A stretch of 40,886 bases of DNA, from positions 1-40,886 of the forward strand of contig JAEXGT010000069.1 in NCBI GenBank assembly GCA_023450615.1, read 5' to 3'. This DNA comes from Pseudomonadota bacterium (GTDB lineage: Bacteria; Pseudomonadota; Alphaproteobacteria; Rhizobiales; Beijerinckiaceae). Every line of letters begins with the position of its first letter. The stretch's first letter is position 1. Both the position numbers and the translations under genes were made by a program. The notes beneath the pieces are model-generated. The model did not search any database. It saw nothing but the letters and a program-made list of their open reading frames with translations, and was not told the DNA's origin. This document shows positions 32,521 to 40,867 of this stretch, piece after piece.

Positions 32521-33789
32521 TCAGTCCAGCCAGCCGGGAAGCTTGTCGAGCCCGATCAGGTCCTCGTATGTGGGGCGAGGGCGCACCACGGCGCTCTCGG
32601 CGCCCCGCACCAGCACCTCCGGCACGAGGAGGCGGGTGTTGTAGGTGTTGGCCTGAACCGCCCCATAGGCGCCCGCCGTCATGACGGCGATGAGGTCGCC
32701 CGGTTTCACGGCGGGCATGTCGCGCGAGAGCGCGAGATAATCGCCCGTCTCGCAGACGGGGCCCACCACATCGGCCACGATATGCGGCGCATCCGGCGAG
32801 GGCTCCGCCACCGGCTTGATGTTGTGGAACGCCTCGTAGAGCGTCGGACGGATGAGATCGTTCATCGCCGCATCGACGATCACGAAGGTGCGGCCCGCGC
32901 CTTCCTTCACATAGATGACCTTGGCGATGAGAACGCCCGCATTGCCTGCGATCAGCCGGCCCATCTCGAAGACGAGCTTAAGGCCGAGCGGCTTCGTGTG
33001 CCGCTTGATGATCTGCGCATAGGCCTGCGGATCGGGCGGCGGCGCGTTGTCGTCGCGATAGGGCACGCCGAGTCCGCCGCCGAGATCGATGTGATGGAGC
33101 TTATGACCGTCCGACATGAGGTCGCGGGCGAGTTCCACGAGAAGCGCGGTGGCGTTGTCGAAGGGCGAGAGATCCGTGATCTGGCTGCCGATATGCATGT
33201 CGACGCCGGTGATCTCGATGCCTTTCAGCTGCGCTGCGCGTGCATAAACCTCACGGGCGCGGGAGATCGGAATGCCGAACTTGTTCTCGGATTTTCCGGT
33301 CGAAATCTTCTGGTGTGTTTTCGCGTCCACATCGGGGTTGATGCGGATCGAGATCGGCGCGCGCATGCCTTTGGATAGCGCGACTTCGGAGAGCGCCTCG
33401 AGTTCCGGTTCGGATTCGACGTTGAAGCAGAGGATGCCGCTGTCCAGGGCGAAAGCCATCTCCGACTTGGTCTTGCCGACGCCGGAAAACACAATGCGCT
33501 CGCCGGGCGTGCCCGCCGCAAGAGCGCGGCGCAGCTCGCCTTCCGAGACGATGTCCATGCCCGCGCCGAGATTCGCCAGCGTCTTGAGCACCGCCTGATT
33601 GGAATTCGCCTTCATGGCGTAGCAGACGAGGGTGTCGGTATCCGCAAAGGCTTCGGAGAAGACGCGGTAATGCCGCTCGAGCGTCGCCGAGGAATAGCAA
33701 TAGAACGGGGTTCCAACCTCGTCTGCGAGGCGGCGCAGGCTGACATCCTCAGCGTGGAGGACGCCGTCGCGATAGGCGAAATGGTGCAT
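32521..33789 (-). CDS. lysA: Diaminopimelate decarboxylase
   Basis: A 422-residue PLP enzyme making lysine from meso-diaminopimelate. The PLP lysine is K60 in YAMKANSNQ. Further family motifs are HIGSQI, DLGGGLGVPY, EMGRLIAGNAG and CETGDYLA. It starts MHHFAYRDGVLHAEDV, the usual start in alphaproteobacteria. It is 11 nt after the LptM-like lipoprotein gene. Confidence 0.97.
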   Translation of the reverse strand: MHHFAYRDGVLHAEDVSLRRLADEVGTPFYCYSSATLERHYRVFSEAFADTDTLVCYAMKANSNQAVLKTLANLGAGMDIVSEGELRRALAAGTPGERIVFSGVGKTKSEMAFALDSGILCFNVESEPELEALSEVALSKGMRAPISIRINPDVDAKTHQKISTGKSENKFGIPISRAREVYARAAQLKGIEITGVDMHIGSQITDLSPFDNATALLVELARDLMSDGHKLHHIDLGGGLGVPYRDDNAPPPDPQAYAQIIKRHTKPLGLKLVFEMGRLIAGNAGVLIAKVIYVKEGAGRTFVIVDAAMNDLIRPTLYEAFHNIKPVAEPSPDAPHIVADVVGPVCETGDYLALSRDMPAVKPGDLIAVMTAGAYGAVQANTYNTRLLVPEVLVRGAESAVVRPRPTYEDLIGLDKLPGWLD

Positions 33790-33800
33790 CGGAGGCGGCC

Positions 33801-34040
33801 TTACAGCAGCGGATCGAGGATAAAGGGCTTATCGGGGATGGTATAGCCGCGACGGGGCGTCGAGCGCGGCGTGCCGACCGGCGAGGGCAGAGTGGCCTGA
33901 TCGGCGGGATTCTGCTGAACCTGGGGAGCGGACCCATCCGGCGGCGGCTCCAGCGCGCCACGGCGGCCGCAGGCCGAAAGGCCGAGAACGATGAGGCCGG
34001 CCACCAGGGCCGCACGGGAAAAAGAAACGCAGGTCGACAT
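33801..34040 (-). CDS. LptM-like small lipoprotein
   Basis: A 79-residue lipoprotein. The lipobox is LSAC with lipidated C24, followed by GRRGALEPP, a pattern of LptM (formerly YifL), which helps LptD oxidise its disulfides. The remainder is Pro-rich, ending PDKPFILDPLL as in the rhizobial forms next to lysA. The ATG at 34038-34040 has GGAG 7 nt upstream; a longer frame upstream lacks similarity. It is coupled closely to lysA. In related genomes argH usually precedes it, but here argH is absent. Confidence 0.85.
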   Translation of the reverse strand: MSTCVSFSRAALVAGLIVLGLSACGRRGALEPPPDGSAPQVQQNPADQATLPSPVGTPRSTPRRGYTIPDKPFILDPLL

Positions 34041-34211
34041 CGAAAGCTCCGAAACGTGGCCGCACCATAACGGGAAGCGTCGCCGGATGCGAGAGGCAAG
34101 GTAGGGCTTATGCGAGCCTGTCCTTCCGTCATCTTTGCTCAACGGTATCGTGATGGCGGATTTGCCCGGCGAGGACTTGAGGCTTGACCGAAAAAGAGCC
34201 ACATCGGGCCC

Positions 34212-34871
34212 ATGTCGAATGCACACGAAACCCCGAAAACCCGCAACCGCTTCTGGCCGGCCGGCCTTGCCGCCCTTCTCATCTTGGGCGCAGGCGGCGC
34301 CTGGTACGGCCTGTCCCAGAATGGTTCTCAGGTTCCCGGGGCCGGGGAGTGCCGCGCCTCGACGGCGGTGACAGAACGCCTCGATCCGCTGGCGAAGGGC
34401 GAGCTTGCCGCGCTCAACGTGAGCAAGGCCCCTAAACCTGCTCCGGTCATCGCCTTTGCGGGCGGCGATGGGCAGCCGATGAGCCTCGGCGACTTCAAGG
34501 GCAAGACAATTCTCGTGAATCTCTGGGCGACCTGGTGCGTGCCCTGCCGCGAGGAGATGCCTGCCCTCGACAAGCTCCAGGCGGAGTTCGGCGGTCCCGA
34601 CTTCCAGGTGGTGGCGATCAACGTGGATACCCGCAACACCGACAAGCCCAAGGCCTGGTTGCAGGAGAACGGCATCGGGAAGCTCGCCTATTACGCCGAT
34701 CCGTCAGGCAAGCTGCTTCAGGTTTTGCAGAAATCCGGCCACGTGGTCGGATTGCCGACCACCTTCATGGTGGATGCGTCCGGTTGCGAGATCGCACTCC
34801 TGAAAGGCCCCGCCGAATGGGCCTCTCCCGACGCGCTGGCTTTTGTGCGCACAGCGCTGGGTCGGACCTAG
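34212..34871 (+). CDS. tlpA: TlpA-family thiol:disulfide reductase
   Basis: A 219-residue periplasmic thioredoxin-like protein tethered by one N-terminal helix (about residues 15-33). The redox motif is WCVPC with C109 and C112. GLPTTFMVD holds the cis-Pro. TlpA-type proteins reduce apo-cytochrome c or cytochrome oxidase assembly factors. Extra cysteines near residues 47 and 196 match those of Bradyrhizobium-type TlpA. The ATG at 34212 gives a normal N-terminus; the ribosome binding site is weak. It diverges from the LptM-like gene. Confidence 0.92.
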   Translation: MSNAHETPKTRNRFWPAGLAALLILGAGGAWYGLSQNGSQVPGAGECRASTAVTERLDPLAKGELAALNVSKAPKPAPVIAFAGGDGQPMSLGDFKGKTILVNLWATWCVPCREEMPALDKLQAEFGGPDFQVVAINVDTRNTDKPKAWLQENGIGKLAYYADPSGKLLQVLQKSGHVVGLPTTFMVDASGCEIALLKGPAEWASPDALAFVRTALGRT

Positions 34872-34884
34872 ATTATCCGGCATA

Positions 34885-34991
34885 GACCTCATCCTGAGGA
34901 GCAGACGAAGTCTGCGTCTCGAAGGAGGTTCCAGAGCATGCTGAAGCCCTTCTTCGAGACGCCGCTGACGCGGCTCCTCAGGATGAGGTCA
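34885..34991. repeat. 107-bp long imperfect palindrome (CCTCATCCTGAGGA type)
   Basis: Outer arms GACCTCATCCTGAGGAGC and GCTCCTCAGGATGAGGTC are perfect inverted copies of 18 bp. Inner arms CGTCTCGAAG and CTTCGAGACG also pair. The arms CCTCATCCTGAGGAGC are a familiar repeated sequence in Hyphomicrobiales genomes. It lies between convergent genes (tlpA and the 107-aa gene) and may terminate both. It is unrelated to the TAGAGCATCG family. Confidence 0.8.
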
Positions 34992-35008
34992 GTGGTCGAA
35001 CCAAGGCT

Positions 35009-35332
35009 TTAAAACCGGAAGCTTCCATCGCCGTCAGGCTGGCCCATCTCGCCTGAAAAGGCAGGCTTGGAGAGACGCCAGGGGCGGTCCATGGCGTTGC
35101 GGGTCTCGCTGGGCTTGAGCAGGTGAGGAGTGCCATCGGCCGCAATGGCCTCGATCACGAGGAAGCCGAACCGCTGAAGCATCCTTGCGGCCATCTTGGT
35201 GGCCACGTCATCGGCCCGCACGGGCAGCGAGCCTGCGGCATAGGTGCGCTCGATCAGGGTTTTGGGATGGTGCTGAGGAACCGGCTTACGCGGCTTGAAT
35301 GCGACGACATTCGTCGAATTTGTCTCGAACAT
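35009..35332 (-). CDS. Hypothetical protein (107 aa)
   Basis: A 107-residue soluble protein with a Pro/Lys-rich N-terminus (KPRKPVPQHHPK) and a helical middle (ATKMAARMLQRFGFLVIEAIA). The C-terminus is polar and Gly-rich. There is no signal peptide or membrane segment. The ATG at 35330-35332 has GGGG about 6 nt upstream. I do not recognise a family. It has its own unit between the long palindrome and grxD. Confidence 0.6.
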   Translation of the reverse strand: MFETNSTNVVAFKPRKPVPQHHPKTLIERTYAAGSLPVRADDVATKMAARMLQRFGFLVIEAIAADGTPHLLKPSETRNAMDRPWRLSKPAFSGEMGQPDGDGSFRF

Positions 35333-35452
35333 GGAAATGCCCCATTGGCCGCTCGGTTCTGTTATTCGTAGCGGCCTTGTCTTGAAACTTATCTAAGAAG
35401 TCGGGACGCATTTCGGAATGCGACATAAACTGCATGTTTTTGAGGGTCGTGG

Positions 35453-35486
35453 CGCAATAAAAAAGCGGGGCCTTTCAGCCCCGCTT
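35453..35486 (-). terminator. Rho-independent terminator of the pur-bolA-grxD operon
   Basis: On the minus strand AAGCGGGGC pairs with GCCCCGCTT across a 6-nt loop (arms at 35478-35486 and 35463-35471). A run of T residues follows (TTTTTTATT). Confidence 0.9.
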
Positions 35487-35511
35487 CTAGATGGTCGTCT
35501 GCGGGCGCCGC

Positions 35512-35847
35512 TCAGGCGCTCTGCTGAACCTGGATGCCCTTGTCGGCGAAGAGCTGCTGCAGCTCACCGGCCTGGAACATCTCGCGGGTGATGTCGCAGC
35601 CGCCGACGAACTCGCCCTTCACGTAGAGCTGGGGAATGGTCGGCCAGTTGGAATAATCCTTGATGCCCTGGCGGATGGTTTCGTCCTCGAGCACGTTCAC
35701 GCCCTTATAGGGAACGCCGAGATAGTTGAGGATCTGAACCACCTGGCCCGAGAACCCGCACATGGGGAATTGCGGCGTGCCCTTCATGAAAAGCACGACG
35801 TCGTTGGACTTCACTTCGTTGTCGATGATCTGGTTGGCGTCAGCCAT
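35512..35847 (-). CDS. grxD: Monothiol glutaredoxin (Grx4 type)
   Basis: A 111-residue CGFS-type glutaredoxin that carries and transfers [2Fe-2S] clusters with BolA partners. The active site is C30 in PMCGFS; GTPQFPMCG and WPTIPQLYVKGEFVGGCDI are conserved. The ATG at 35845-35847 follows GGAG by about 8 nt; the longer open frame upstream is noncoding. It is the last gene of the operon, just after bolA, its functional partner. Confidence 0.97.
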   Translation of the reverse strand: MADANQIIDNEVKSNDVVLFMKGTPQFPMCGFSGQVVQILNYLGVPYKGVNVLEDETIRQGIKDYSNWPTIPQLYVKGEFVGGCDITREMFQAGELQQLFADKGIQVQQSA

Positions 35848-35891
35848 GGCATTCTCCTGCTCCGCAGCGGTCAAGGCGCTGGGTTCATATC

Positions 35892-36128
35892 TCAATTGTC
35901 GGGTGCAACGGTCGTCAATGCAAGGGCGTGGAGCACGCCTCCCATGCGGCCTTGCAGCGCTGCATAGACCATCTGGTGCTGCTGAACCCGGGATTTCCCC
36001 TTGAAGGCGGAGGAGGTGACGGTGGCGGCGTAATGGTCGCCGTCGCCCGCCAGATCCTTGATCTCCACGACGGCGTCGGGGAGGGCAGCCTTGATCATGC
36101 TTTCGATATCGCGTGCATCCATGGGCAT
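35892..36128 (-). CDS. bolA: BolA-family iron-sulfur cluster protein
   Basis: A 78-residue BolA protein that pairs with Grx4 to bind a [2Fe-2S] cluster, in iron regulation or cluster delivery. The conserved stretch AGDGDHYAATVTSSAFKGKS is visible, with RVQQHQMVYAAL and a terminal MGGVLHALALTT. AGGAG lies 9 nt before the ATG at 36128. It sits 13 nt after purL and 44 nt before grxD. Confidence 0.95.
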   Translation of the reverse strand: MPMDARDIESMIKAALPDAVVEIKDLAGDGDHYAATVTSSAFKGKSRVQQHQMVYAALQGRMGGVLHALALTTVAPDN

Positions 36129-36141
36129 GGACTGAAACTCC

Positions 36142-38355
36142 TTACGACTTGCCAGTCATGTATTCGGGCAGCCACGCCTCGTGAGCTGTCTTCAACTGCT
36201 TCACGGATATGGCCTGCTGACCCGGCAGAATCAACGAATCGCCACCGGTGACGCCCAGCGTCACGGCCGGAATGCCGAGAGCGCCCGCTTCGTAGAGAAT
36301 GTCGGCGGCAGCATCCTCATCGACAGCGATGAGATAGCGGCCCTGATCCTCGCCGAAGAGGAAGGCGTGGAGCGGCATGTTCTCAGGGGCAGCCGTGATC
36401 GTGGCGCCGACATTGCCGGCCATCGCCATCTCGGCGAGGGAAAGCGCGATGCCGCCGTCGGAGCAATCGTGCACCGTTTTCACCTGGCCGGAGCGGATGA
36501 GCTGGCGGACGAAATCGCCGTTGCGCTTTTCGATGGCGAGATCGACCGGCGGCGGAGCGCCTTCCTCGCGGCCGCAAACGTCGCGCAGGTAAATCGACTG
36601 GCCGAGCCAACCTTGGCTTTCGCCGATCAGGATGATCGCCTCGCCCTCAGCCTTGAAGGCGACGGAGGCGTTGACCGTCACGTCGTCGAGCACGCCCACG
36701 CCGCCGATGGCGGGAGTGGGCAGAATGCCTTGGCCGTTGGTCTCGTTGTAGAGCGAGACGTTGCCGGACACGACGGGGAAGTCGAGCACCTTGCAGGCCT
36801 CGCCGATGCCTTTCAGGCAGCCGACGAACTGGCCCATGGATTCAGGGCGCTCGGGGCTTGCGAAGTTGAGGTTGTCGGTGATCGCGAGCGGCAGGCCGCC
36901 GACAGCCGTGATGTTGCGCCAGGCTTCCGCCACAGCCTGCTTGCCGCCCTCGAACGGATCGGCCTCGCAATAGCGCGGCGTCACGTCGGTGGTGAGCGCA
37001 AGGCCCTTCGGCCCGTCCTCGACGCGCACGATGGCAGCATCGCCGCCCGGCGTCTGCACGGTGTTGCCGAGGATGAGGTGATCGTACTGCTCCCACACCC
37101 AGCGCTTCGAGCACTGGTCCGGCGAGCCGACGAGCTTCAACAAAGCCTCGGCTTCCGACACGGGCGCCTTCACGCTTGCGGCATCGAGCACGGGCTGCTT
37201 CGGGCTTTCCACCCACGGACGGTCATAGAGCGGAGCCTCGTCGCCGAGTTCCTTGATCGGCAGATCGGCCTTCACCTCGCCCTGATGCTTGATGACGAAG
37301 CGCAGCGTGTCGGTGGTCTTGCCGATCACGGCGAAGTCCAGGCCCCATTTGTGGAAGATGGCCTCGGCCTCTTTCTCCATGCCGGGCTTGAGCACCATGA
37401 GCATGCGCTCCTGGCTTTCCGACAGCATCATCTCGTAGGCAGTCATGCCTTCTTCGCGGCACGGCACCTTGTCGAGATCGAGTTCGACGCCGAGATTGCC
37501 CTTCGCGCCCATCTCCACCGCGGAGCTGGTGAGGCCCGCAGCGCCCATGTCCTGAATCGCGATCACCGCGCCGGACTTCATGAGTTCGAGGCAGGCTTCC
37601 AGCAACAGCTTCTCGGCGAAGGGATCGCCGACCTGCACGGTGGGACGCTTCTCTTCCGACGCATCGTCGAATTCGGCAGACGCCATCGTCGCGCCGTGAA
37701 TGCCGTCGCGTCCGGTCTTCGATCCGAGATAGACGATCGGATTTCCGACGCCGGTGGCCTTCGCGTACCAAATCTCATCCGTGCGCGCGAGGCCGACAGC
37801 CATCGCGTTGACGAGGATGTTGCCGTTGTAGCGCTTGTCGAAACCCACAGAGCCGCCGACGGTGGGGACGCCGAAGGAATTGCCGTAGCCGCCGATGCCC
37901 GCAACCACACCAGAGACGAGGTGCGGAGTCTTCGGATGATCCGGCTCGCCGAAGCGCAGGAAGTTGAGCGCCGCAATCGGGCGCGCGCCCATGGTGAACA
38001 CGTCGCGCAGGATTCCGCCCACGCCCGTCGCCGCGCCCTGATAGGGCTCGATGAAGGACGGATGGTTGTGGCTCTCCATCTTGAAGATGCAGGCGAGCCC
38101 ATCGCCGATATCGATCACGCCCGCGTTCTCGCCCGGACCCTGAATGACCCAGGGCGCCTTCGTCGGCAGGCCGCGCAGATGGATGCGCGAGGATTTGTAC
38201 GAGCAATGCTCGTTCCACATGGCGGAAACGATGCCGAGCTCGGTGATGGTCGGCTCGCGGCCGATCAGCTTCACGAAGCGCTCGTATTCGTCAGGCTTCA
38301 GCCCGTGCTCCTTGACCAGCTCCGGGGTGATGGCGACGTCGTTGCGGATCATCAT
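36142..38355 (-). CDS. purL: FGAM synthase subunit PurL
   Basis: A 737-residue catalytic subunit of phosphoribosylformylglycinamidine synthase, the fourth step of purine synthesis. It is the small PurL type that works with separate PurQ and PurS subunits. It begins with two ATGs (MMIRNDVAITPELVKEH) and shows MWNEHCSYKSS, GPGENAGVIDIGDG, FKMESHNHPSFIEP and the nucleotide-binding GAAGLTSSAVEM. Either ATG could be used (38355 or 38352). It is 21 nt after purQ and 13 nt before bolA. Confidence 0.98.
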   Translation of the reverse strand: MMIRNDVAITPELVKEHGLKPDEYERFVKLIGREPTITELGIVSAMWNEHCSYKSSRIHLRGLPTKAPWVIQGPGENAGVIDIGDGLACIFKMESHNHPSFIEPYQGAATGVGGILRDVFTMGARPIAALNFLRFGEPDHPKTPHLVSGVVAGIGGYGNSFGVPTVGGSVGFDKRYNGNILVNAMAVGLARTDEIWYAKATGVGNPIVYLGSKTGRDGIHGATMASAEFDDASEEKRPTVQVGDPFAEKLLLEACLELMKSGAVIAIQDMGAAGLTSSAVEMGAKGNLGVELDLDKVPCREEGMTAYEMMLSESQERMLMVLKPGMEKEAEAIFHKWGLDFAVIGKTTDTLRFVIKHQGEVKADLPIKELGDEAPLYDRPWVESPKQPVLDAASVKAPVSEAEALLKLVGSPDQCSKRWVWEQYDHLILGNTVQTPGGDAAIVRVEDGPKGLALTTDVTPRYCEADPFEGGKQAVAEAWRNITAVGGLPLAITDNLNFASPERPESMGQFVGCLKGIGEACKVLDFPVVSGNVSLYNETNGQGILPTPAIGGVGVLDDVTVNASVAFKAEGEAIILIGESQGWLGQSIYLRDVCGREEGAPPPVDLAIEKRNGDFVRQLIRSGQVKTVHDCSDGGIALSLAEMAMAGNVGATITAAPENMPLHAFLFGEDQGRYLIAVDEDAAADILYEAGALGIPAVTLGVTGGDSLILPGQQAISVKQLKTAHEAWLPEYMTGKS

Positions 38356-38376
38356 TATCTCGTAATCTGGAAGGGA

Positions 38377-39075
38377 TCAGGCCGCTTTGGCGAAGGACGA
38401 CACGAGGCTCTCGAACAGGCCGCGCCCATCGGTGCCGCCCACGAGGTCTTCGATCAGGTTTTCCGGGTGGGGCATCATGCCGAGGACGTTGAGCTTGTCG
38501 GAATAGATGCCGGCAATCGAATTCATCGAGCCGTTGCGGTTGGCGTCCGGCGTCACGTTGCCCTGCGCATCGCAGTAACGGAAGGCGACGAGGCCTTCGC
38601 CTTCGAGGCGCTTCAGGGTTTCCGCATCCGCCGTGTAATTGCCCTCGCCATGCGCCACACAGACATCGATGGCCTGGCCCTTGGCGTAGTTCTTCGTGAA
38701 GGCGGTGTCGTTGCGCTCGACCTTCAGGAACTGGCGATGGCAGATGAACTTGAGGTTCGCGTTGCGCATCAGGATGCCGGGCAGAAGGCCTGCTTCGCAG
38801 AGAATCTGGAAGCCGTTGCAGACGCCGAGCACGAGGCCGCCGCGCGCCGCGTGGTCGCGGACCGCATCCATGATCGTCGCGCGTCCGGCAATCGCGCCGC
38901 AACGCAGGTAGTCGCCATAGGAGAAGCCGCCCGGCAGGACCACGAGGTCGGTGCCCTTCGGCAGCTCGGTTTCGGCGTGCCAGACCTTCTGGGCGTCGGA
39001 GCCGGCGAGTTTGAGAGCCCGCACCATATCGCCTTCGCGATTGGAGCCGGGGAAGACGATGACGGCGGATTTCAT
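38377..39075 (-). CDS. purQ: FGAM synthase subunit PurQ (glutaminase)
   Basis: A 232-residue class I glutamine amidotransferase subunit that supplies ammonia to PurL. The nucleophile is C86 in LGVCNGFQ; GMMPHPEN holds the His/Glu of the triad. It starts MKSAVIVFPGSNREGDM, the family standard; an upstream in-frame ATG adds 12 unlikely residues. It begins 7 nt after purS and is one step of the three-gene FGAM synthase. Confidence 0.98.
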   Translation of the reverse strand: MKSAVIVFPGSNREGDMVRALKLAGSDAQKVWHAETELPKGTDLVVLPGGFSYGDYLRCGAIAGRATIMDAVRDHAARGGLVLGVCNGFQILCEAGLLPGILMRNANLKFICHRQFLKVERNDTAFTKNYAKGQAIDVCVAHGEGNYTADAETLKRLEGEGLVAFRYCDAQGNVTPDANRNGSMNSIAGIYSDKLNVLGMMPHPENLIEDLVGGTDGRGLFESLVSSFAKAA

Positions 39076-39082
39076 GTCGGCC

Positions 39083-39322
39083 TCACGCGATCTCGACGCG
39101 GTAATTTTCAATGACGGTGTTCGCGAGCAGCTTCTCGCAGGCGGCTTTCAGGGCCGTCTCGGCCTGCGCCTTGTCGCCCGTCTCCAGCTCGATATCGAAC
39201 ACCTTGCCCTGGCGCACGCCGGCAATGCCGTCCACGCCGAGAGACTTCAAGGCGCCTTCGATGGCCTTGCCTTGGGGGTCGAGAACGCCGTTCTTCAGGG
39301 TGACGGTGACACGAGCTTTCAT
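39083..39322 (-). CDS. purS: FGAM synthase subunit PurS
   Basis: A 79-residue structural subunit that joins PurL and PurQ so that ammonia is channelled. It starts MKARVTVTLKNGVLDPQGKA, the standard PurS start. The region VRQGKVFDIEL follows. The ATG at 39320-39322 is chosen by family match, with AGG about 8 nt upstream. It is the first gene of the operon. The purC gene that often precedes it is not in this window. Confidence 0.97.
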   Translation of the reverse strand: MKARVTVTLKNGVLDPQGKAIEGALKSLGVDGIAGVRQGKVFDIELETGDKAQAETALKAACEKLLANTVIENYRVEIA

Positions 39323-39524
39323 GGGAGGCCTCGAGGTTTTCCAAATTTGCCCCACGCCATAAAGCGAATGGGCGCAAGAAACAACGCCTTAGGTGCCTAA
39401 TTCGCGGGCAGCCGCGCAAAGGGATCACACTATCTCTAGAATGCATCCCTACTCTAACAGAGGGCAGTCAACCGCAAGGGCGCACGATACAAGCAGGGCC
39501 GAACCCTTATCTCGGTAGAGCATC

Positions 39525-40250
39525 GTGCCCGCCTTACCTCCACTCTTTCGTCTGCCAAGGCTGCGCGCGTTTGTGCCCGCAATGGTTTTACTCCTGCTCC
39601 CGATGGCCTCGGAAGCCTTTGGAGCCGAGGGCGTGTGCTTTGGCAGAACTGCCAGAGGGCGCTTGGAAGGCGGCGTCGCGCTTCCTCTCTCGGGAGCGAA
39701 TTTCACGGCCTATAGCCGTTTGGCCACTCTGCTCGACCGAAACTATGTCCACCCAAAAGTCGCGGATGTGGTCGTGGACGCCTATGAGACCCTGGTAAAG
39801 ACCGACAAGAACCTGGTCTTCGTCTATGGCGAGAGCGGTCATCGCAAAGGCGGTCCCTTTCCGCCCCACCGCACGCATCAGAACGGGCTCTCGGTCGATT
39901 TCATGGTCCCGGTGCGCGACAAGGCTGGAAAATCGGTCGCGCTACCGACCAGTCCTCTCACGCGTTACGGCTATGATCTCGAGTTCGACCGTCAGGGCCG
40001 GATGAAGGATTACCGGATCGACTTCGAGGCGATAGCACTGCATCTCGAAACCCTCGACCTCCTGGCAAAGCGGCACGGCATCGGGATCGAGCGCGTGATT
40101 TTCGATCCTGCCTATCTGCCCCTACTATTCGCGACATCGCGAGGCCGGGCGCTTCAATCCAATATGAGCTTCATGCGCACCCAGGCCTGGGTGCGGCACG
40201 ACGAGCATTATCACGTGGATTTCGCCCTGCCGTGCAGGCCCTTGCGCTAA
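39525..40250 (+). CDS. mepA: MepA-like penicillin-insensitive murein endopeptidase
   Basis: A 241-residue secreted M74 peptidase that cuts meso-DAP crosslinks in peptidoglycan. A signal peptide covers about residues 12-34 (VLLLLPMASEAFGAEG). Zinc ligands are H118 and D125 (THQNGLSVDF) and H228/H230 (RHDEHYHVDF). The GTG at 39525 gives a basic N-region for the signal; an ATG at 39582 would leave only half of it. An isolated TAGAGCATCG match lies across this start. It is transcribed away from purS. Confidence 0.88.
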   Translation: MPALPPLFRLPRLRAFVPAMVLLLLPMASEAFGAEGVCFGRTARGRLEGGVALPLSGANFTAYSRLATLLDRNYVHPKVADVVVDAYETLVKTDKNLVFVYGESGHRKGGPFPPHRTHQNGLSVDFMVPVRDKAGKSVALPTSPLTRYGYDLEFDRQGRMKDYRIDFEAIALHLETLDLLAKRHGIGIERVIFDPAYLPLLFATSRGRALQSNMSFMRTQAWVRHDEHYHVDFALPCRPLR

Positions 40251-40259
40251 GCAACGAGC

Positions 40260-40793
40260 CTAGCGGAACTCGCGTGCCGCTACGTCACGGGCGCTCTGCT
40301 GCACAACTTCCGAGGAAAGGCCGATCGCCAGGACCACTTCCAGATCCTCGCCGGACCGCCTGCCGATGGCTGCGCCGTAAGCCGGGGGCTTGCCGCCCTC
40401 CTTCGGGCTCAAGGTGATGGCAAAGCCTGGATATGGGGCGTTCTTCAGGCGTTCGACGGTAATATCGGTTCGTACCGACTTCTTGCTGTCGCGCGGAGAG
40501 CGCAAAGCCCGGGCAAGGCGCTCGGGGTCCTTGAGCAGGCTTTCAGTGATCTGGGCGTCCCGGCCCTTGAGGCGGATGACGCTGACGGCGAGGCCGGGAT
40601 TGCAGGAGGGCGGGGCGCAGAAGGAGAGAGCGATGGGCTCGGCCCGGTCCTCGGCGAGCCATTTGCGCAGGGGCAGGGCACCCCAGGACGCGTCGGCCTG
40701 GAGCCCCGCAACCGTGCGGGGAATGTAGTCGCAGCCGACGAGGCCAAGGGCGGCGAACATAACCAGGAAGCGGGTGAGCAGGCGAGGGAGCAT
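40260..40793 (-). CDS. Hypothetical lipoprotein (177 aa)
   Basis: A 177-residue protein with a signal peptide and lipobox LVGC, lipidated at C21. The mature part has a Cys pair (SFCAPPSC) about residues 57-63 and a charged C-terminus (RDVAAREFR). It is predicted to be attached to the inner or outer membrane facing the periplasm. I do not recognise a family. The ATG at 40791-40793 follows ACAAGGAAGAC. It is convergent with mepA, with 9 nt between the two stops. Confidence 0.72.
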   Translation of the reverse strand: MLPRLLTRFLVMFAALGLVGCDYIPRTVAGLQADASWGALPLRKWLAEDRAEPIALSFCAPPSCNPGLAVSVIRLKGRDAQITESLLKDPERLARALRSPRDSKKSVRTDITVERLKNAPYPGFAITLSPKEGGKPPAYGAAIGRRSGEDLEVVLAIGLSSEVVQQSARDVAAREFR

Positions 40794-40867
40794 GTCTTCC
40801 TTGTAGCTTCAAACCTGTCGCGAGGTCGATGGGATGGGTTGCCTCTCCGCATGTCGGCGCGCGGATT

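Noticed and set aside
36181..39114. A 977-codon open frame on the + strand opposite purL, purQ and purS
   Set aside because: It is antisense to three certain genes; long antisense frames arise from GC-rich codon use, and it has no family motifs or ribosome binding site.
39363..39524. A clear promoter for the pur operon
   Set aside because: A TTGACT is present on the minus strand, but no acceptable -10 lies at 16-18 bp, so I did not call it.
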